Shown: positions 47,451 to 60,483, counted from the first letter of the stretch. The stretch: DNA of 64,000 nt from Rhyzopertha dominica (GCA_025024175.1 QCXZ01000137.1:20956001-21020000); one strand, 5' to 3'. Program-made: numbers and translations. The notes: generated by a model from the sequence alone, not told the origin.

Positions 47451-50350
47451 TAGTGAAAAAACGCTATTATGGTAGTCCCAGCCTAAAGCCAAAACGAAAC
47501 CAGTGCTTCAAATTTTCTAAATGGCAAAGCGCTGTTAATAAATCATCACTGAGCAACCGTTATATTATTGTAAGTTGCTTCATTCAAATGCACAAAAAAT
47601 CTCGCTTTTCCAGGTGAAATGCTAAAAACAAACTCCACCTGCGGGAAAATTCCATGTGCCCGCATAATAGCATCTAAGAGCTAGACATATGCGAAACACA
47701 AAGATCCAGTCGACACGCTTTCTGCTTTCTCTTATGCAAATACCACCAGTGGAAATGAGGAAATTATAGCGGCTTTTCCATTTAATTAAATTCGCAGATG
47801 CACCTTGTGAAAGACGACACTTACGGCTATGTCACCTGAATAATTTATGCACAGGTAAACAACGGGAAACTCTAAAGTGGACGTTATTGATTACACAAAG
47901 TACAAAAAGCATTGGTCCAAATGAAACCTGTCTGATAGCATTTGAAACACAATCGGCGACCTTGATTAAGAATTGAAAAGCCGAAAACGTACCCAATTCC
48001 AGCCTACGAAAATATTCAATTGATTTCCCGTTTGCCCAATGAACAATTACTTTGTATATCGTGCTAACACAAACACGAAACGATTTGTAAGGGAAATTAT
48101 TTTTGGTACGCAAACACTAACTAATCTTAGATCAGAACGGAATACAAACGGAAACTGATTATGAATTTTTAATATTTCCAAAGCTAAGAACATCCCAAGT
48201 GCCTTTATAATAATTCTTAAAGTCGTGTTATTTGGTTTGCTTCTCGCCTTTACCCGGATCGTTAGTTGTTTCAAACTACAAGTGCGCAATATTCTAAATA
48301 TTAATACATGTAATATCTAAACATTTCAGATGCACGGCGTTTGTTTAATTTGTTCCTGGAGCCTATTTTAGTCTCCAATAGTTGTGTAATCTGTATTAAT
48401 ATCTTAATCTTCAATGTTTGCTATTACAGCTTGTTTGAAGTCCAAATAATTTAAGTGAAGTTTTTTAAGTTGCTATTTTCAATTCTGTTATCATATGTAT
48501 TTTTCTGTTTTTTCCAATCTTTCCCAATTTTGTCCGTCTTAATTTGTGCTTATTAAACATTTCTATTCGGATTGTGCTTCCACTAAATTTTCAGTGCCCT
48601 AGCTCTGCACTAAAAGTTTTTAATGTCATCAAGATCCTTATACCCAATTTTTTAATGAATACTTTCAGATAAAACTATCCAAGAGTATTGCTAAGTGATG
48701 AACAGGGACAAATACAGGTAGATTTACATCGAGTGAGAAAAGGGAACTGATGAAAGGCTACCTTATGACAGTCAGCGCTGATGTCTACTATCTACGACTT
48801 CAACGTTTGGCACGAATAGTTCATCAAAAGATTTTTTATTTTGGTATATACCACGAGGAGTACGATTACTCCAGTATCCTGTAAGGATAAAAGTTTTATT
48901 GAATACATAAACATCGACCCTTAAAATAAGAAGCAAATAAAACACGCCTTTCTTGTGACTCGGCAGTAAACAAATTAAGTTGACATTAGTTTTGTCAGTG
49001 GTGCCTGTATCAATTATCATAAAATTAGAATTCCAGCCGGGTCAGAGTAAGACCGGTGGTCAATAAAAAACAAGACCATTAATTTAAAATGTAGGAAGCA
49101 AAAAAACATGTTAAGTTGCCGCCGACATGCCGTTACATGTGCGCTGGGATGGTTCGACCGTCGCCAGGCAAATTTTAAAACTGAACACCAGTCTTTTTTG
49201 TTCCTTCCTTGCTGGTGGTGTCATTTCCTACTTTCAATGTTTTTTTTATGTAAGCCTCTGCAGTGTTGTTAAAATGATGCAACCTTTGTAGGCATGTAAT
49301 TGAAAGATTCGCACAAAAAAACACATTTCCCAACCGCTACGGATTATCTATAAAACCTTTCCAGATTTTCTGTGTCGAACTTCGATATGCAGCACGTGTA
49401 GGACGGACCTAGGACGCTAACAAAAGATTTTTCGCCAAATATTTACATCTGCTGTCGCAAACGCTTTTCTATTTACCGTTTGCCCAACAATTTGCAAGTG
49501 AATGCCGTAATTGTAATACGAGTAAGGTAGTGGCAAATGTGTTTACCAATTCTGCGACGCAGTGTTTAGTGTGCACACACACACAATTTTAGATAAAAGA
49601 GGTCAGATGGCAGGCCATTCTTCGAGCGTTCTGGCAAATGTAAGATGCCTTCACAATTTACAAATACCGACGATAACACGCGTTACCAAAATTAATAGGT
49701 CATTAACTGGTTGCGAAAAAATATGAAATGCGGCCTAGATTTTGCGATTTCGTCTTTCGCAACCACGTCTAGTAATTTTGTCTCCACATTAATTGAGCTC
49801 GCCGAGCTTCGTGAACTCTGTCACTTAGAGGGCCCATAAATCACAAAAATACGCACGCAGTCCTGTTCATTATCACAGCTTGGCGCTAAAAGTAAAAACA
49901 ACTTGACTAAGGATATACACCTTCAATTTTTTTTTGTCGATTATTATTGTTACTACATGTTCGGATGTCAATCAAAGTTGAAGTGGTGTTAGGTTCGCTT
50001 TAAAACTGTGAAGTAATTTATATTGCGGTGTCGAGTTTAAATATATAAATTATCTTACAAAATTAATTAAACTGACAGAACCCATAGAACATAACCTGAC
50101 TATAAACAACACAGGGTTAAAATTACATAAAAGTTACTATTACATTAACGAAATTAATAAACTAACATTGTAGATATCGCATAAAACAGACATACCGGTC
50201 GTATAAAATTTTCGATATTTATCCAGTGTTCTGTAAGCTTATCCCTTAATAAACAACAGGGATAGTAAAAATGTGAGTCATCTTCTTACTTTTCTTTCAA
50301 TAATACAAGAAACTGTTACTGTTAGCATTATTTAATAATGTAGCATGACA
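47451..50350. other. non-coding stretch, no supported gene
   Basis: Unrecognised minus-strand frames at 47832-48113, 48047-48289 and 48772-49020. A short (AC)n run lies at about 49573-49585. 49380-49870 is slightly GC-richer without a supported gene. Confidence 0.45.
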
Positions 50351-50357
50351 TTATGGT

Positions 50358-50390
50358 TATATTATTATTATTATTATTATTATTATTATG
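50358..50390. repeat. (ATT)n microsatellite
   Basis: About eleven uninterrupted ATT units. Confidence 0.95.
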
Positions 50391-50499
50391 AAATCTAATC
50401 TTAAACTTTTGTATAATGTTGTAGTATAATGCCTACCTATACTAATTTTGGAAAGTTCGATATCCACTATTTGTATAACCGAAATTATAAAAATTCTTA

Positions 50500-51985
50500 A
50501 CAAAGGTAATATGATACGTGGGTTTATATCGGGAAGAACGCCAGCCTGTCACGACACAATTAAGCAGCAACTTTGGAAGCTTTACTACAGGGTTTCTATA
50601 AATGATTCCTGCAACGGGGGTGGCGTTGATTTCTGAATTCTTTGTACCACCTTTTTATAACTGCTGCTAAGTTACAATATGCACGGTGATCACTGAACAT
50701 CAATGAGCACGATAGTACTGAAGGTTGAAGATCAAGATCAAGCTACAGTCACGAAATTGATGGATTTATAAAGATTATTGGGTATAGTAGGTTAGTGGTA
50801 AACTCTACAGTCTACACCCTTGCACTGTGGAAACTTTGTGTAGCGGCAGGCGAAAGACATCTTTCAGTCCATCACAGTACAATTATTTAACAGATTAACT
50901 GTAGCCACAACCTCACAAATGCGATACATAACCTAACAGTTATCCGAAACCGTGTCCAGAGCTCCGAAATGTGGGCTTTCTGCAACCTTAAAGTTGATTA
51001 TTGCACAAAACACTACAGAATAAGTTGAAAATACAAACTCCCACGCGTTTTCTCATATTAAAGTATATATATCAAATAATTCAACGATCGACAAATGATA
51101 AGTATACGTCAAAGCAATTGTTGAGTTCACCTTCCTGAGAGGCTGAAAACCTTTTTAATCGATAGTTTCCATAAGCGCCCTGGATGCATGAATCACTTAT
51201 AGAAACCCTGTATATTACGTGGCATTCGACGAGGTACAGTTCGTAAGAAATCATCCCACGAAATCAAGTGCGAAATTGAACGAGAAATTTAACATACCAT
51301 ACACCACGGTGCATGATCACTTTAAACTACTATCATCCCTATACAATGACAATCGTCCAAGATTTAAAAACGCAATATGGAAATTAGCAATTTTAGTTTA
51401 TTTAAAAAAAAATAAGAAACTAATTTTTCCAAAAATGTTTACAAACAGTAAATGGAATTTATATAAAAAAAACATCAGTTGGTCTTAGTCATGTCATTTT
51501 TGTAAACATTAGCATTTTAGGTACCTAATCGTCGTCTTTTATAGGGTCCTCATATACGACAAAACCTTAACTGGAGAACGTCTGGGATTTTTTCAAAATT
51601 GCATTTTGAATTAGGTATCCGCATGATGGTTTTTTAAGACCGTAATTTATGGTTTCAAAAAGACGATGCGCCCACAGCGGTGCCGCTAGGAAATATTTGG
51701 ACGAAAATTTTAATTAATTTTTAATTGAAAATTATGGACCAGCAAACTGCCTGTAAGGTCATCCGACTTGAGTCCTTTAGACTTTTATTTATGGGATTTT
51801 TCTAAAAAAAAAAAATCGGTTTATGGAAAGTGCTATAATAATATTGAACAACTAAGGGATGGGGTTTTACGAGAATGCAACGACATTAATTATCAGTATT
51901 TACTAAAAGCTGCAAAACATGTTACAATAAGATGCCAAATGTGTGTATTTGTATTTGCGGAAAAGAGAAATTTATGAAAATCATG
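50500..51985 (+). pseudogene. rosa-like mariner transposase, split by a MITE
   Basis: The upstream piece (to 50587) ends TPACHDTIKQQLWKLY, compatible with the N-terminal helix-turn-helix segment. The reading resumes after the MITE at 51219 with FVRNHPTKSSAKLNEKFNIPYTTVHDHF (the NP..S.R......GI..TTVH block). Then come a decayed FTxxGxxNxxNxxxW(S) block (about 51440-51485), LTGERLGFFQN (about 51569), FQKDDAP and AARKYLDENF (about 51655-51710), and RSSDLSPLDFYLWDF with the third catalytic Asp (about 51760-51800), followed by VYGKCYNNIEQLRDGVLREC. Stops and frameshifts run throughout. The RSPDLTPLDFFLWG wording is typical of rosa-type insect mariners. Terminal repeats of its own were not identified. 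Confidence 0.7.
50588..51210. mobile_element. Tc1/mariner-type MITE, copy A (623 bp)
   Basis: The 26-bp inverted repeats at 50588-50613 and 51185-51210 (CAGGGTTTCTATAARTGATT core) differ at two positions and are flanked by TA on both sides (50586-50587 and 51211-51212). There is no transposase. It sits inside the mariner pseudogene at 50500-51985. CAGGG ends with TA duplications fit rosa-like mariners, so the MITE could have been moved by a relative of its host. A second copy is at 55358. Confidence 0.8.
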
Positions 51986-54900
51986 GTGTAAAACTCTCAG
52001 ATAAAAATTAGCGAGATACCGTTAATAACCTTTGCGGGAGTGGTAGGTGTTCAATGTACGATTATAGATATACATAAAAATACAGTTATATTGCGAAATA
52101 CCAACGACACGGAAGTTGCACATGTTTTAATAAAATAATAGACGTGAGCCAATAATTAACCACCTTTTAAATAAATTAAGAATTCAAGAAACCGGTGCGA
52201 TACAAATTGTAACGTTGTACCCAAAACGCCCAAAATCAGTATGTGCTGTGATAATAAGTCCAACACCCACCGGTAATGAATGGTTCACAGAATTATATAT
52301 ATCCTATTAGTGCACAACTTCTTTATCTTTTAGCAATTAAAACAAAAGAAAGTGTGTGCATGATATTACTCTAATATGATGAAAAGCAAATACAAAATAA
52401 TTCGGCTGAAGTGAAGAAAAGGATTAAAGTTTGTAACCAAGACGTATGATTGATGTTCACTCCACAAGATTACAAAAAAATATACATACAACACTGTTGC
52501 ATCCACAAGGTCTGGACGGAGGCTCCAAGATTACGTAACAGTACACAACATCAATGTCCACAACTCTGAAGTCCTCAAAATAATCCACAATACTCAATTT
52601 TCAATCTCACTACCGAAATAATGGTACCGCCATAAACTGCGTTTTACTATATTCTTAAAACCTAAAGCACAGACACTTCATACTGCTAGAATGATGTACG
52701 TAATCGCATATAACGGGCAACTGTAACATGTTTGTGTAACAATGATTCTGAATTACTAAATTCTATAAGAAAATCAGGTCATGTCACATAATTCAATGTA
52801 CCAAGAACCCCTATAGACGAGTCGTTCGGAAATAGCACCAACTGTCAATGGTAGTTCCAGTAGAAAACTGCAAACAAACGACTATTTTTGAATGTATCGA
52901 AATGAGATAATTTCTAAGAAGCATGCTACTAGAACCACAGAGACTATTATAGCATATGTTCGATGATCCCATTCAACGAAAACTCGTAAGTAGTACTATA
53001 TAAAATTGAGTTCAGTGTCATGGGTACTGCAAATTGTTTCCTAGAAAACCCATGCAAGGTTATAAATTACTAGAAGTTACATTGTGAAACGGATATACCA
53101 GCTAAAAATATGGTAAATAAATGAACCAAGTGCTATAGAGTATTATCTGTAGCAAACTATAAACAAACATATTTATTAAGGACCACAATACTTCAAGATA
53201 AACGATAAGAATTTGTCAAAAATGCACCGCAACCTAACAAATAAAAACTAAATAGGGTTGCTATTCGTCGGTAAAGAGAGAAAACAAGCTCTTTCTTGTT
53301 TTAACACAGTCCAATGTGGCAGCCATTAAAAGATTAGAAAATTAGTTACGTACATTTTCTCGAAAGAAAATGATACCAGAAATTTTCGGTGAGAAGCAGA
53401 CTAAAAAGTGTTATAATAATGTACTTGTCAACAAGTTACTACAGGTCAAAATAATATATTTAAAGTGAAATTTGTTATAACATCAAATCATTTTATTTTT
53501 TAGCTTTAACGTAGAAGAAGTCACCTGCAACTACCACTAAAGAATTTCAAGAATAATTCAGATATAGTTTAATCAAACACTGCTTTATTTGAGCAATAAT
53601 TTGAAATTTCGTATGATAAACACCCAGATTTTCGAGTTCCTTCCAAACGAAGCGGAAATGCAACAAATTCTAGAGAAAACAGACACGAAAATTATATACA
53701 ACACAACAGGATTAATTAACCTTTGGTACACGCGCACTGATAACATAATGCGAGCACCAATTAGCGTTAATTGTGCCGCGTATGGCTGCCATACATTTGG
53801 ACTTGTCATAGATAAAACAAGTGTTATATTACCACCACAATTACCGAAGTCCATCCCACCGTCATCTTGATACAGCCGCAAACCGAATTTAGGGCTAAGT
53901 TACGGCGGTGTTCGGTTCTGTTTAACAACATCTCTAATGGCCTTAGAACAAACAGCTGATAATAGCATTAAATTAGGATGCCCGCTTTTTCTTGGTTAGA
54001 CGTCCGTTTCCACGTGGGAAACACACCTGCCGACTGCCACAATGTGTACACTGTATAGCGAGCAAAATAAGCTTTTGTACAGGTTAAATCGATACGGGTG
54101 GCATCTGCATCAACGTAATGTAGAAAGAAAGTATAGAGATGTTAAGTAATTAGCTGGTTACCAAATTAAATGTATTTGTTTCTAATAGAACTTCTTATTT
54201 AACAGTACGTGTCGGCGCAAATTATAATTGGAAAACTCCTTCAAATAATACTCATTATCTGTCAATCTTCAGAGAGTGTAAGTAATCGGTTAATCATACA
54301 ACAAGTGGACTCAATTTAGGAAATGCAGCAGGCATTACCAAACAATTACTTCTAATGTATTTATACCCCAAGAGAACGATCAAAATCGTATCACCTGGCA
54401 ACCCTGTTATTATAGATCTAATTACGATTCGGGAGAAAGAAAGACATCAAAGAGTTAAAAGCAATTACCAACAAATTTAATAAAGATGAAGCTACTACTT
54501 TTCACATTATGTTGTGATGGTTTACGAAATCGGCGTCGATTAATCAGAAAAAGGAAAGTTAATTTACTCACAGTTATGTTCATAGTATTGTAGTCTAGAT
54601 CACATACCTGAAACAAAAAAAAAACGTTAAATAAATGCGACACGGCATATAACGTTACTAAAANNCCTAAANGCATCTGAAACAAATTCTCGTATATTGA
54701 TTACCGATACACACGACAGCGCTAATGTATACTTTGTGTACGTACGTAGACTGCACATATATTTAGAACAAACTGCGATCTACTCCAAAATAGTCAAATT
54801 TATTCAAGTAAATGCCAACTTATTTCTTAGACGTTGTATTGCTACACTCCAAATTTTAAGTCATTGCAAACAAAAAGATTGAAACTGTACAGCTGGCCGC

Positions 54901-55355
54901 AAAACAGGAAAAAAAAGGCAATTGAAAATTATATAATGTATATTTAACTGCAACTATTACAACAATAACGTGTACCTGTCTCACCACACTAACGGTATGA
55001 TGATAACTGAACTAAATGTATAGGAAAAATATTTTACCATGTACAAGATGTTGTAAATCGCGCTCTATCCCTATTATATTCGTTATCACTCATTTAGTAG
55101 ACAAAAGAAAGAGAACGATACAGTACAGTAATGGTAAAACAGATGGCCATAGCCCAAAAATCAGGGATTCTCTAATGAAATTAAAACTCATATTAAAATA
55201 TGATGCTTATAAAACAGTTTTGTTATTTGTACAAAAAATATACATCAGTACTTATGAACTATAAGGGATGTGTTGGATAGCCAGTGTTATCAACATGAAT
55301 CATAAATTAATTTTAAATATCGTAGAATACAAACAGTATTCTTCTATATAACTTC
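51986..55355. other. non-coding stretch, opposite-strand open frames at 53.6 kb
   Basis: 53585-53881 is open on both strands for over 90 codons: plus 53589-53870, and minus 53585-53881 with no ATG at its head. Neither is recognised. N bases at 54664-54665 and 54672. The rest is AT-rich with short frames such as 54697-54882 and 55016-55264 plus. Confidence 0.4.
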
Positions 55356-55357
55356 TA

Positions 55358-55995
55358 CAGGGATTCTATAAATTATTCATGCAACGCGGGCGGCGTTGAT
55401 TCCTGAATTCCTTATGCCGCCTTTTTGTAACTGCTGTCAAGCTACAATAATCACGGAGATCAGTCAACATCAATGAGCACGATAGATGATAACACTGAAG
55501 GTTGCAGATCAAGTTACAGTCACGAATTTGAAGGCTTTATAAAGATTTTCCAACAATTTATGGTTCTATTTTTCTGTCAAAGGCAAAAAAATAATAATTA
55601 TTGGTATAGTAGGCTTGTGGTAACCTCTACAGTCTACACCCTTGCACTGTTGTACTGTGGAAGCTTTGTGTAATACAGCTAACGTTACTACCGCTTAGTT
55701 TGTGAAATTTACCATTGCGGCAGGCTAAAAACCTTTTTCAGACCATCACAGTACAATTATTTAACAAGCTTACAGGGTGACACGGTTTCGTATAAAAACC
55801 GTGTCATCCCCTCCAAAATGTGAGCCTTCTGCAACCTTAAAGTTGATTATTCCACAAAACCCTACAGACTATGTTGAAAATAAACACTGGCGCGCATTTT
55901 CTCATATTAAAATATATCAAATAATTCAACAATCGATAGATGACAGATGTACGTCAAAGCAATAGTTCTGTTCACTTTTCTGAGAGGCGGCAAAC
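55358..55995. mobile_element. Tc1/mariner-type MITE, copy B
   Basis: Homologous to copy A along its length (shared landmarks AATGAGCACGATAG, CTACAGTCTACACCCTTGCA and TGCAACCTTAAAGTTGATTA). The left terminal repeat starts CAGGGATTCTATAAATTATT after TA (55356-55357). The right terminal repeat is missing; similarity ends near 55995. It has two insertions relative to A (about 55550-55600 and 55670-55715). A perfect-armed hairpin GGGTGACACGGTTT/AAACCGTGTCATCCC (about 55766-55800) replaces a longer sequence in copy A. Confidence 0.7.
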
Positions 55996-56094
55996 GGCGG
56001 GAATTTGATGTTCTGTTCCAAAAACAAATAGGAAGACGACCATGACAATATGGACATTACGCTATTTAAAAAAAAACAGATTACCGAAAAATCG

Positions 56095-56305
56095 TTATTA
56101 CTACTGGAAGAATCGGTAGTTACTTTTATGGACAACGCTTCGTACCATTCCAATATGATTGAAATAATCCTTTAAAATGGCAAAAAAAAAGACATCAAAT
56201 CTTCGACAGATGATGACGGCGTTAATGCAGGAGAAAATTTAACTAAAATAAAACTTTTAAAAACAGAAAACTACAGAAATAAATATGTAATAAATAAATT
56301 ATGCG
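56095..56305 (+). pseudogene. DDE transposase relic (Tc1/mariner superfamily)
   Basis: ESVVTFMDNASYHSNMIEII at about 56108-56168 matches the VVIMDNASYHS block around the second catalytic Asp of a DDE_3-type transposase group common in insects. A stop follows, and the downstream KTENYRNKYVINKLCGS region could correspond to the K..Y..DEIA...GH segment. The first Asp and the final Glu motif are not readable. It begins about 100 bp after MITE copy B. One short motif carries the call. Confidence 0.4.
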
Positions 56306-59050
56306 GTAGTTGTACTACCTTACCATTGTTAATACAAACCGATCGAACGTTTGTGAACAATTGTCAAAAATTATTGTGACATTTGACAAAACGGGTATGG
56401 TGATCAGGCAGAGAAATAAATGTAAAGGTAAGCTCTTTCAACAATTACGCCCGAAATTTGGAAATGTTCACTTTTGTAAAATGTTAATAAAAAAGAATTT
56501 CGATAACTACAATCAGTTTATGATTAATTTTGTGACGCAGGTAGTACCTATTAAGTAATATTTTCAAAAAGACATGTCCGTTTGCAATATATTTTTGTTT
56601 GAACTCTTCCTGCAATATTGATCTAGCAACTAATCTTGCTTTCATAACACATTCCTAGTACACAGATTTCCATTCCAACTGGTCGTTTCTGGTGAACCAC
56701 TTGTGAAAAAATTTCATCGTCGGTATTGAATGTGCTTGCAACGTACACAGCAAATATTCCACCGATTTTATTGGCTGTATCGCACATAATAGGTATTAAT
56801 TACACAACGCATAAAAACCGTCTATCATAATCTGACACACTGTAATTGATGTGCTTCATTACGGAATGCCTTTTACAACCATCAGGTCTCGCTAGTCAAG
56901 GTTTATTAGCCGCTTATTCACTTTTTGGTCCCCCGGCAATGCATATACGGTCACGCAGGGTAGAACAAAAGAAGATGAATTTTACGCATGGTCAATTATC
57001 GGGGAATGAAAATTGTGTTAAAATTCTTATTATTTTACAGCAACGACGGCTGCTTTTCAAAGAGGCAAAAGAAATTACATACGTAGTTGAACTTTTAATG
57101 TCATAATTTCTTTCTAAAATATAATTTAATAACAGTATAATTCAGACACTAAAAAAGAATATTGATTCTACACGATTAAGTTCAGCAATAAAAGTAATTA
57201 ACTTCTGTTCTCTTCACTCGTTTATATGTAACTAAAAATAATCGTTAATGTACAGGTTCTTTGTAAACTAATTAAATTGAAGGCCTTAAGGAACTTGCAG
57301 CACTCTGAAACGGGTTTACTGATATCAAAGTAAAATGAAACGTTTATTCTTTGGAACCAGCAATAAATTAGTTTATATATGCGAGTATATACACTTATTT
57401 TTCAATTAACAAATTAAAAAACACTAGAGTATTTAATATTGTACCAATACTCAATTTGGGAAACTTGATTTGAGTTCGTTCTCTAACATCATAAATGCCA
57501 GGTAAATAAAGCCTTAGAAGAAAAAGCAATGTTTGATCTTAAAACGGTAGAATTACTTGGCAACCATTATTGCAATTTTGAAAGGTCATACAAGAGCGTA
57601 TCTCCCCAGTTCAGTATAGAAAGGTACCCAGTAGGTTGCCAAGAGATACTGTTACAATATATTTAAAATTTACCGTCAAACAAACTACGAGTAGTTACCA
57701 TTTAAGAGAACTGCACATTTACCATTAAATTATAATAAAAAACAAATAAATAGCCATAAATGACTGAGAAAACATGTATAAACATTTCGGTAAAATTAAA
57801 TGAATCTAATTATGTCATGTGTGTATCATGTCTATCGTGTAAGTTCTATGGCAAAAAAACACAAACTGCCCGTTTAGCAATATTTATCCATTTAGTGACA
57901 ATTCTGCTGCTACTGTCTGCTTACTTGTGTTAGGATTATTAGAATCTCCAAAAGATCTTCATACCAACACGTATTGGCTTAAGTATTGTAGAAATAAGAA
58001 CATTTTTAGAGATTTATTACAGGCAATCTGAGACTTTGCTAGAGTTGAGAAACATAGAAAAAAGTATGTGAAAAGTTCAAGAAAATGACATATTTTTCAC
58101 ATATTATTGGTTAGCCGCACTTAAAATCTACATTACTTTCTTCAAATGCAAAACGCTTTATACACTATTCAAATTCCATAGTTTTTTAATGATATTAAAG
58201 CTTTTAGCAGTTCTATTTCAAAAGCAGTGAGTAGCCGTTCTGATTCTTTTGTTATTCTCGTTTTAAAAGTGTCGTTAATCGTTACTATTACATTTTAAAT
58301 AAAATATAAAGTAGAATTAACTTGTGATACTTTGGCATTTATGAGGCCGAAGACTCCAACATTTTGCACAACGGTACCGACGTGAAGGTTCATTTTTTAA
58401 GAACTCGAAGTAAAAAAAAGTGGTCACCAGAATGTAAACAGCACGTGAGCATTTGGTTGCAATTTTTAATGCAGAATATTGGGGTTTAAAGTCAAGGTGA
58501 TGGTGTTTCTACAGATATCCGTTTTAATTAGTGGTTAATTCATGCGAGAGTCATCCTCTCCACATTCCGATGCAATATGTTTTATAAGTGTCGGGTTTCA
58601 TAAAATCTAACTCATTTATTTTTAACTGCATATTTGTTTACCTCCTTGGAAATAATTTTTGATTCAACTTTTTAATATGAGCGAATAGAAAATAAATTTT
58701 CTTATTACTATATTTCAAAACTCTATCGCGACTTGTAAAATCGTTTCCTTTAATGCTTTTTTTATAATGCTGTCAGTAGATTAACTGCCATCTAGTGAAA
58801 TTCCCCTCGACTGAATATACGCATGAACATGAATCTCAACAGTAATTTGAGACGGGTACGACCGGAAAATTAGAAAAACCCTAAGCTTTTACAAACCTAA
58901 TCTGTACTGAATGGGCTTAGGGACTAAGGTTGCAGATAATAGATTATTAATAATAATAATTAATAGAGAAACATAGTTTGGCATTCATACCACCTAGAAC
59001 ACATAATTTCTCGTCTTACAATAATTGTAAACGGTTGGATCATAATTGAA
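56306..59050. other. non-coding stretch, no supported gene
   Basis: AT-rich. Frames 56310-56558 and 56846-57106 (plus) are unrecognised; the first may be decayed continuation of the transposase relic upstream. Nothing recognised from 57.1 to 59.0 kb. Confidence 0.45.
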
Positions 59051-59053
59051 GTA

Positions 59054-59266
59054 CTTGGTGCAAAAACCGGCCAAGTCCACTTTTGGACGAAATTGCCTTA
59101 TTGTACGGGTTATGTATTTTCTACTATCCCAGACTGTTTTATGCAAAAATTAAGACCAATCCGAAGTATACCAATAACATCATTTAAAAACAAAAATTTT
59201 GAGTGTGTTAAAGTGATTGCAAAATCCAGAACGTTTTTCCTCGTTTCTCATAAATTTTGCACCAAG
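59054..59266. mobile_element. small inverted-repeat element (possible MITE)
   Basis: Exact 12-bp inverted repeats CTTGGTGCAAAA (59054-59065) and TTTTGCACCAAG (59255-59266) bound 213 bp. The interior starts ACCGGCCAAGTCC, a word I associate from memory with a repeat common in moth genomes; this is unverified. No clear target duplication was found. The plus-strand frame 59093-59320 that runs through it is probably not a gene. Confidence 0.35.
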
Positions 59267-59339
59267 GCTTTTTGCAAGAAAAACATTTTACGATTCATAT
59301 TCATAATATTCATATCATAGTCTATCATTTCGAAAAGAA

Positions 59340-60483
59340 ATGGAAAAACATTGTTATTTTGGGATGTTAACGAACCTTTTGGGGAAAGAAAGTGTAGCGA
59401 CGCGAACTAGAGGGATAAGTGTGAACGTTGACTGCAAAATGTGCAACATCTTGCTGAAGGCAAATCTGTTCAGAAAGTCGCGCAGCATTTTCACGGTTAG
59501 GGAACATGCGAATAAGTTCTGGTATAATGTTTTCGCGCAAGAGCTTGACCTCATTCAAATGTGAAAAAAGGCCCAATAATATGCTCACCGATAATACCAC
59601 ATCAGACATTCATTTTCTGAGGGTGTTGCGTGTGGACTTGTTCCATCCAATGTGAATTTGTGTCCGACCAATATCTGCAATTATGTCTATTCACATTACC
59701 ATTGAGGCAAAAAGTCGCTTCATCAGCAAATATAATTTAAAATGTTTCTATCTTCATCTATCATGTTCATAGCAGTTTCGCAAAATTCTATCCTACGATC
59801 GTAATCATCTTCGCTCAGTTCTTGTAATAAATGAATTTTGTATGGATGAAACTTCTCTTTTTTCAAAATTTTCTGAACAGGCTTCTGCTAATATGATGAG
59901 TGAGAGCCATGCTGTTGTACGGAACATTTGGGATTCTCTTGCACTTTCTCTCCAGCTACTTTCCTCACTCGTAGCAACCTTTGGACGTCCTGGTTTTCGA
60001 CGATTCTTAACATCGCCGGTTTCGTCTAAACGTTGCAATGTTTTAATAACTGTTGATCTGGCAATTGGTTCATGATCTTCATGAACTGCATTGTAGAGTG
60101 CAACTACTTCCCAACTTTGCCTTCTATCTCCATAACCAATCATCATCGAAATTTAGTTAACTGAGGCATTGCGATTGCAAATAACAAAGTGAATTAAAAT
60201 TATCACCAGTCACGAGGACAATCGAGACAACTGGAGTTTTTGTTCTTACTTAACGACCCAAGTTTGTTATCACACTTTTGCGTGATACATTTTTGAAATC
60301 AGGAAAAAATATCCTTTTCAATGATGTGCCTTTTGACCCCCCTTCCCATTAAAAAGAAATGCAACAGAGTTGAAATAATTCCAGAAAATGCATTTTAATT
60401 ACCCATATGCCCATGCACAATTTCAGAAAAATCGGTCGAACAGATCCTGAAATATCTTGCTGGTTCCATTTGTAGCGACCCTG
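59340..60483 (-). mobile_element. rosa-like mariner, 3'-truncated
   Basis: On the minus strand the element starts with the terminal repeat CAGGGTCGCTACAAATGGAA (ending at 60483), next to TA (60484-60485). A leader of about 0.34 kb follows, then the transposase pseudogene. The 3' end, including the third catalytic residue and the second terminal repeat, is missing; homology fades near 59350, about 70 bp from the small element at 59054. Confidence 0.65.
59350..60146 (-). pseudogene. rosa-like mariner transposase, 3'-truncated
   Basis: The minus-strand frame from 60146 (MMIGYGDRRQSWEVV) shows the N-terminal DNA-binding region, including ARSTVIKTLQRLDETGDVKN and RKPGRPKVATSEE. A frame change leads into FHPYKIHLLQELSEDD-like and DRRIEFCETAMNMI segments, FADEATFCLNGNVNRH with the first catalytic Asp (about 59730), GIIGEHIIGPFF, and ENIIPELIRMFPN. 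QQDVAHFAVNVHTY follows with the second Asp (about 59430), where the usual Gly is Val. Several frameshifts are present; the third catalytic Asp (SPDLTPLD) is absent through truncation. It belongs to the same broad group as the relic at 50.5-52.0 kb but is clearly a different copy or family. Confidence 0.75.

Noticed and set aside
59354..59609. Three overlapping frames as separate genes
   Set aside because: They are shadows and frameshift pieces of one rosa-like mariner transposase on minus.
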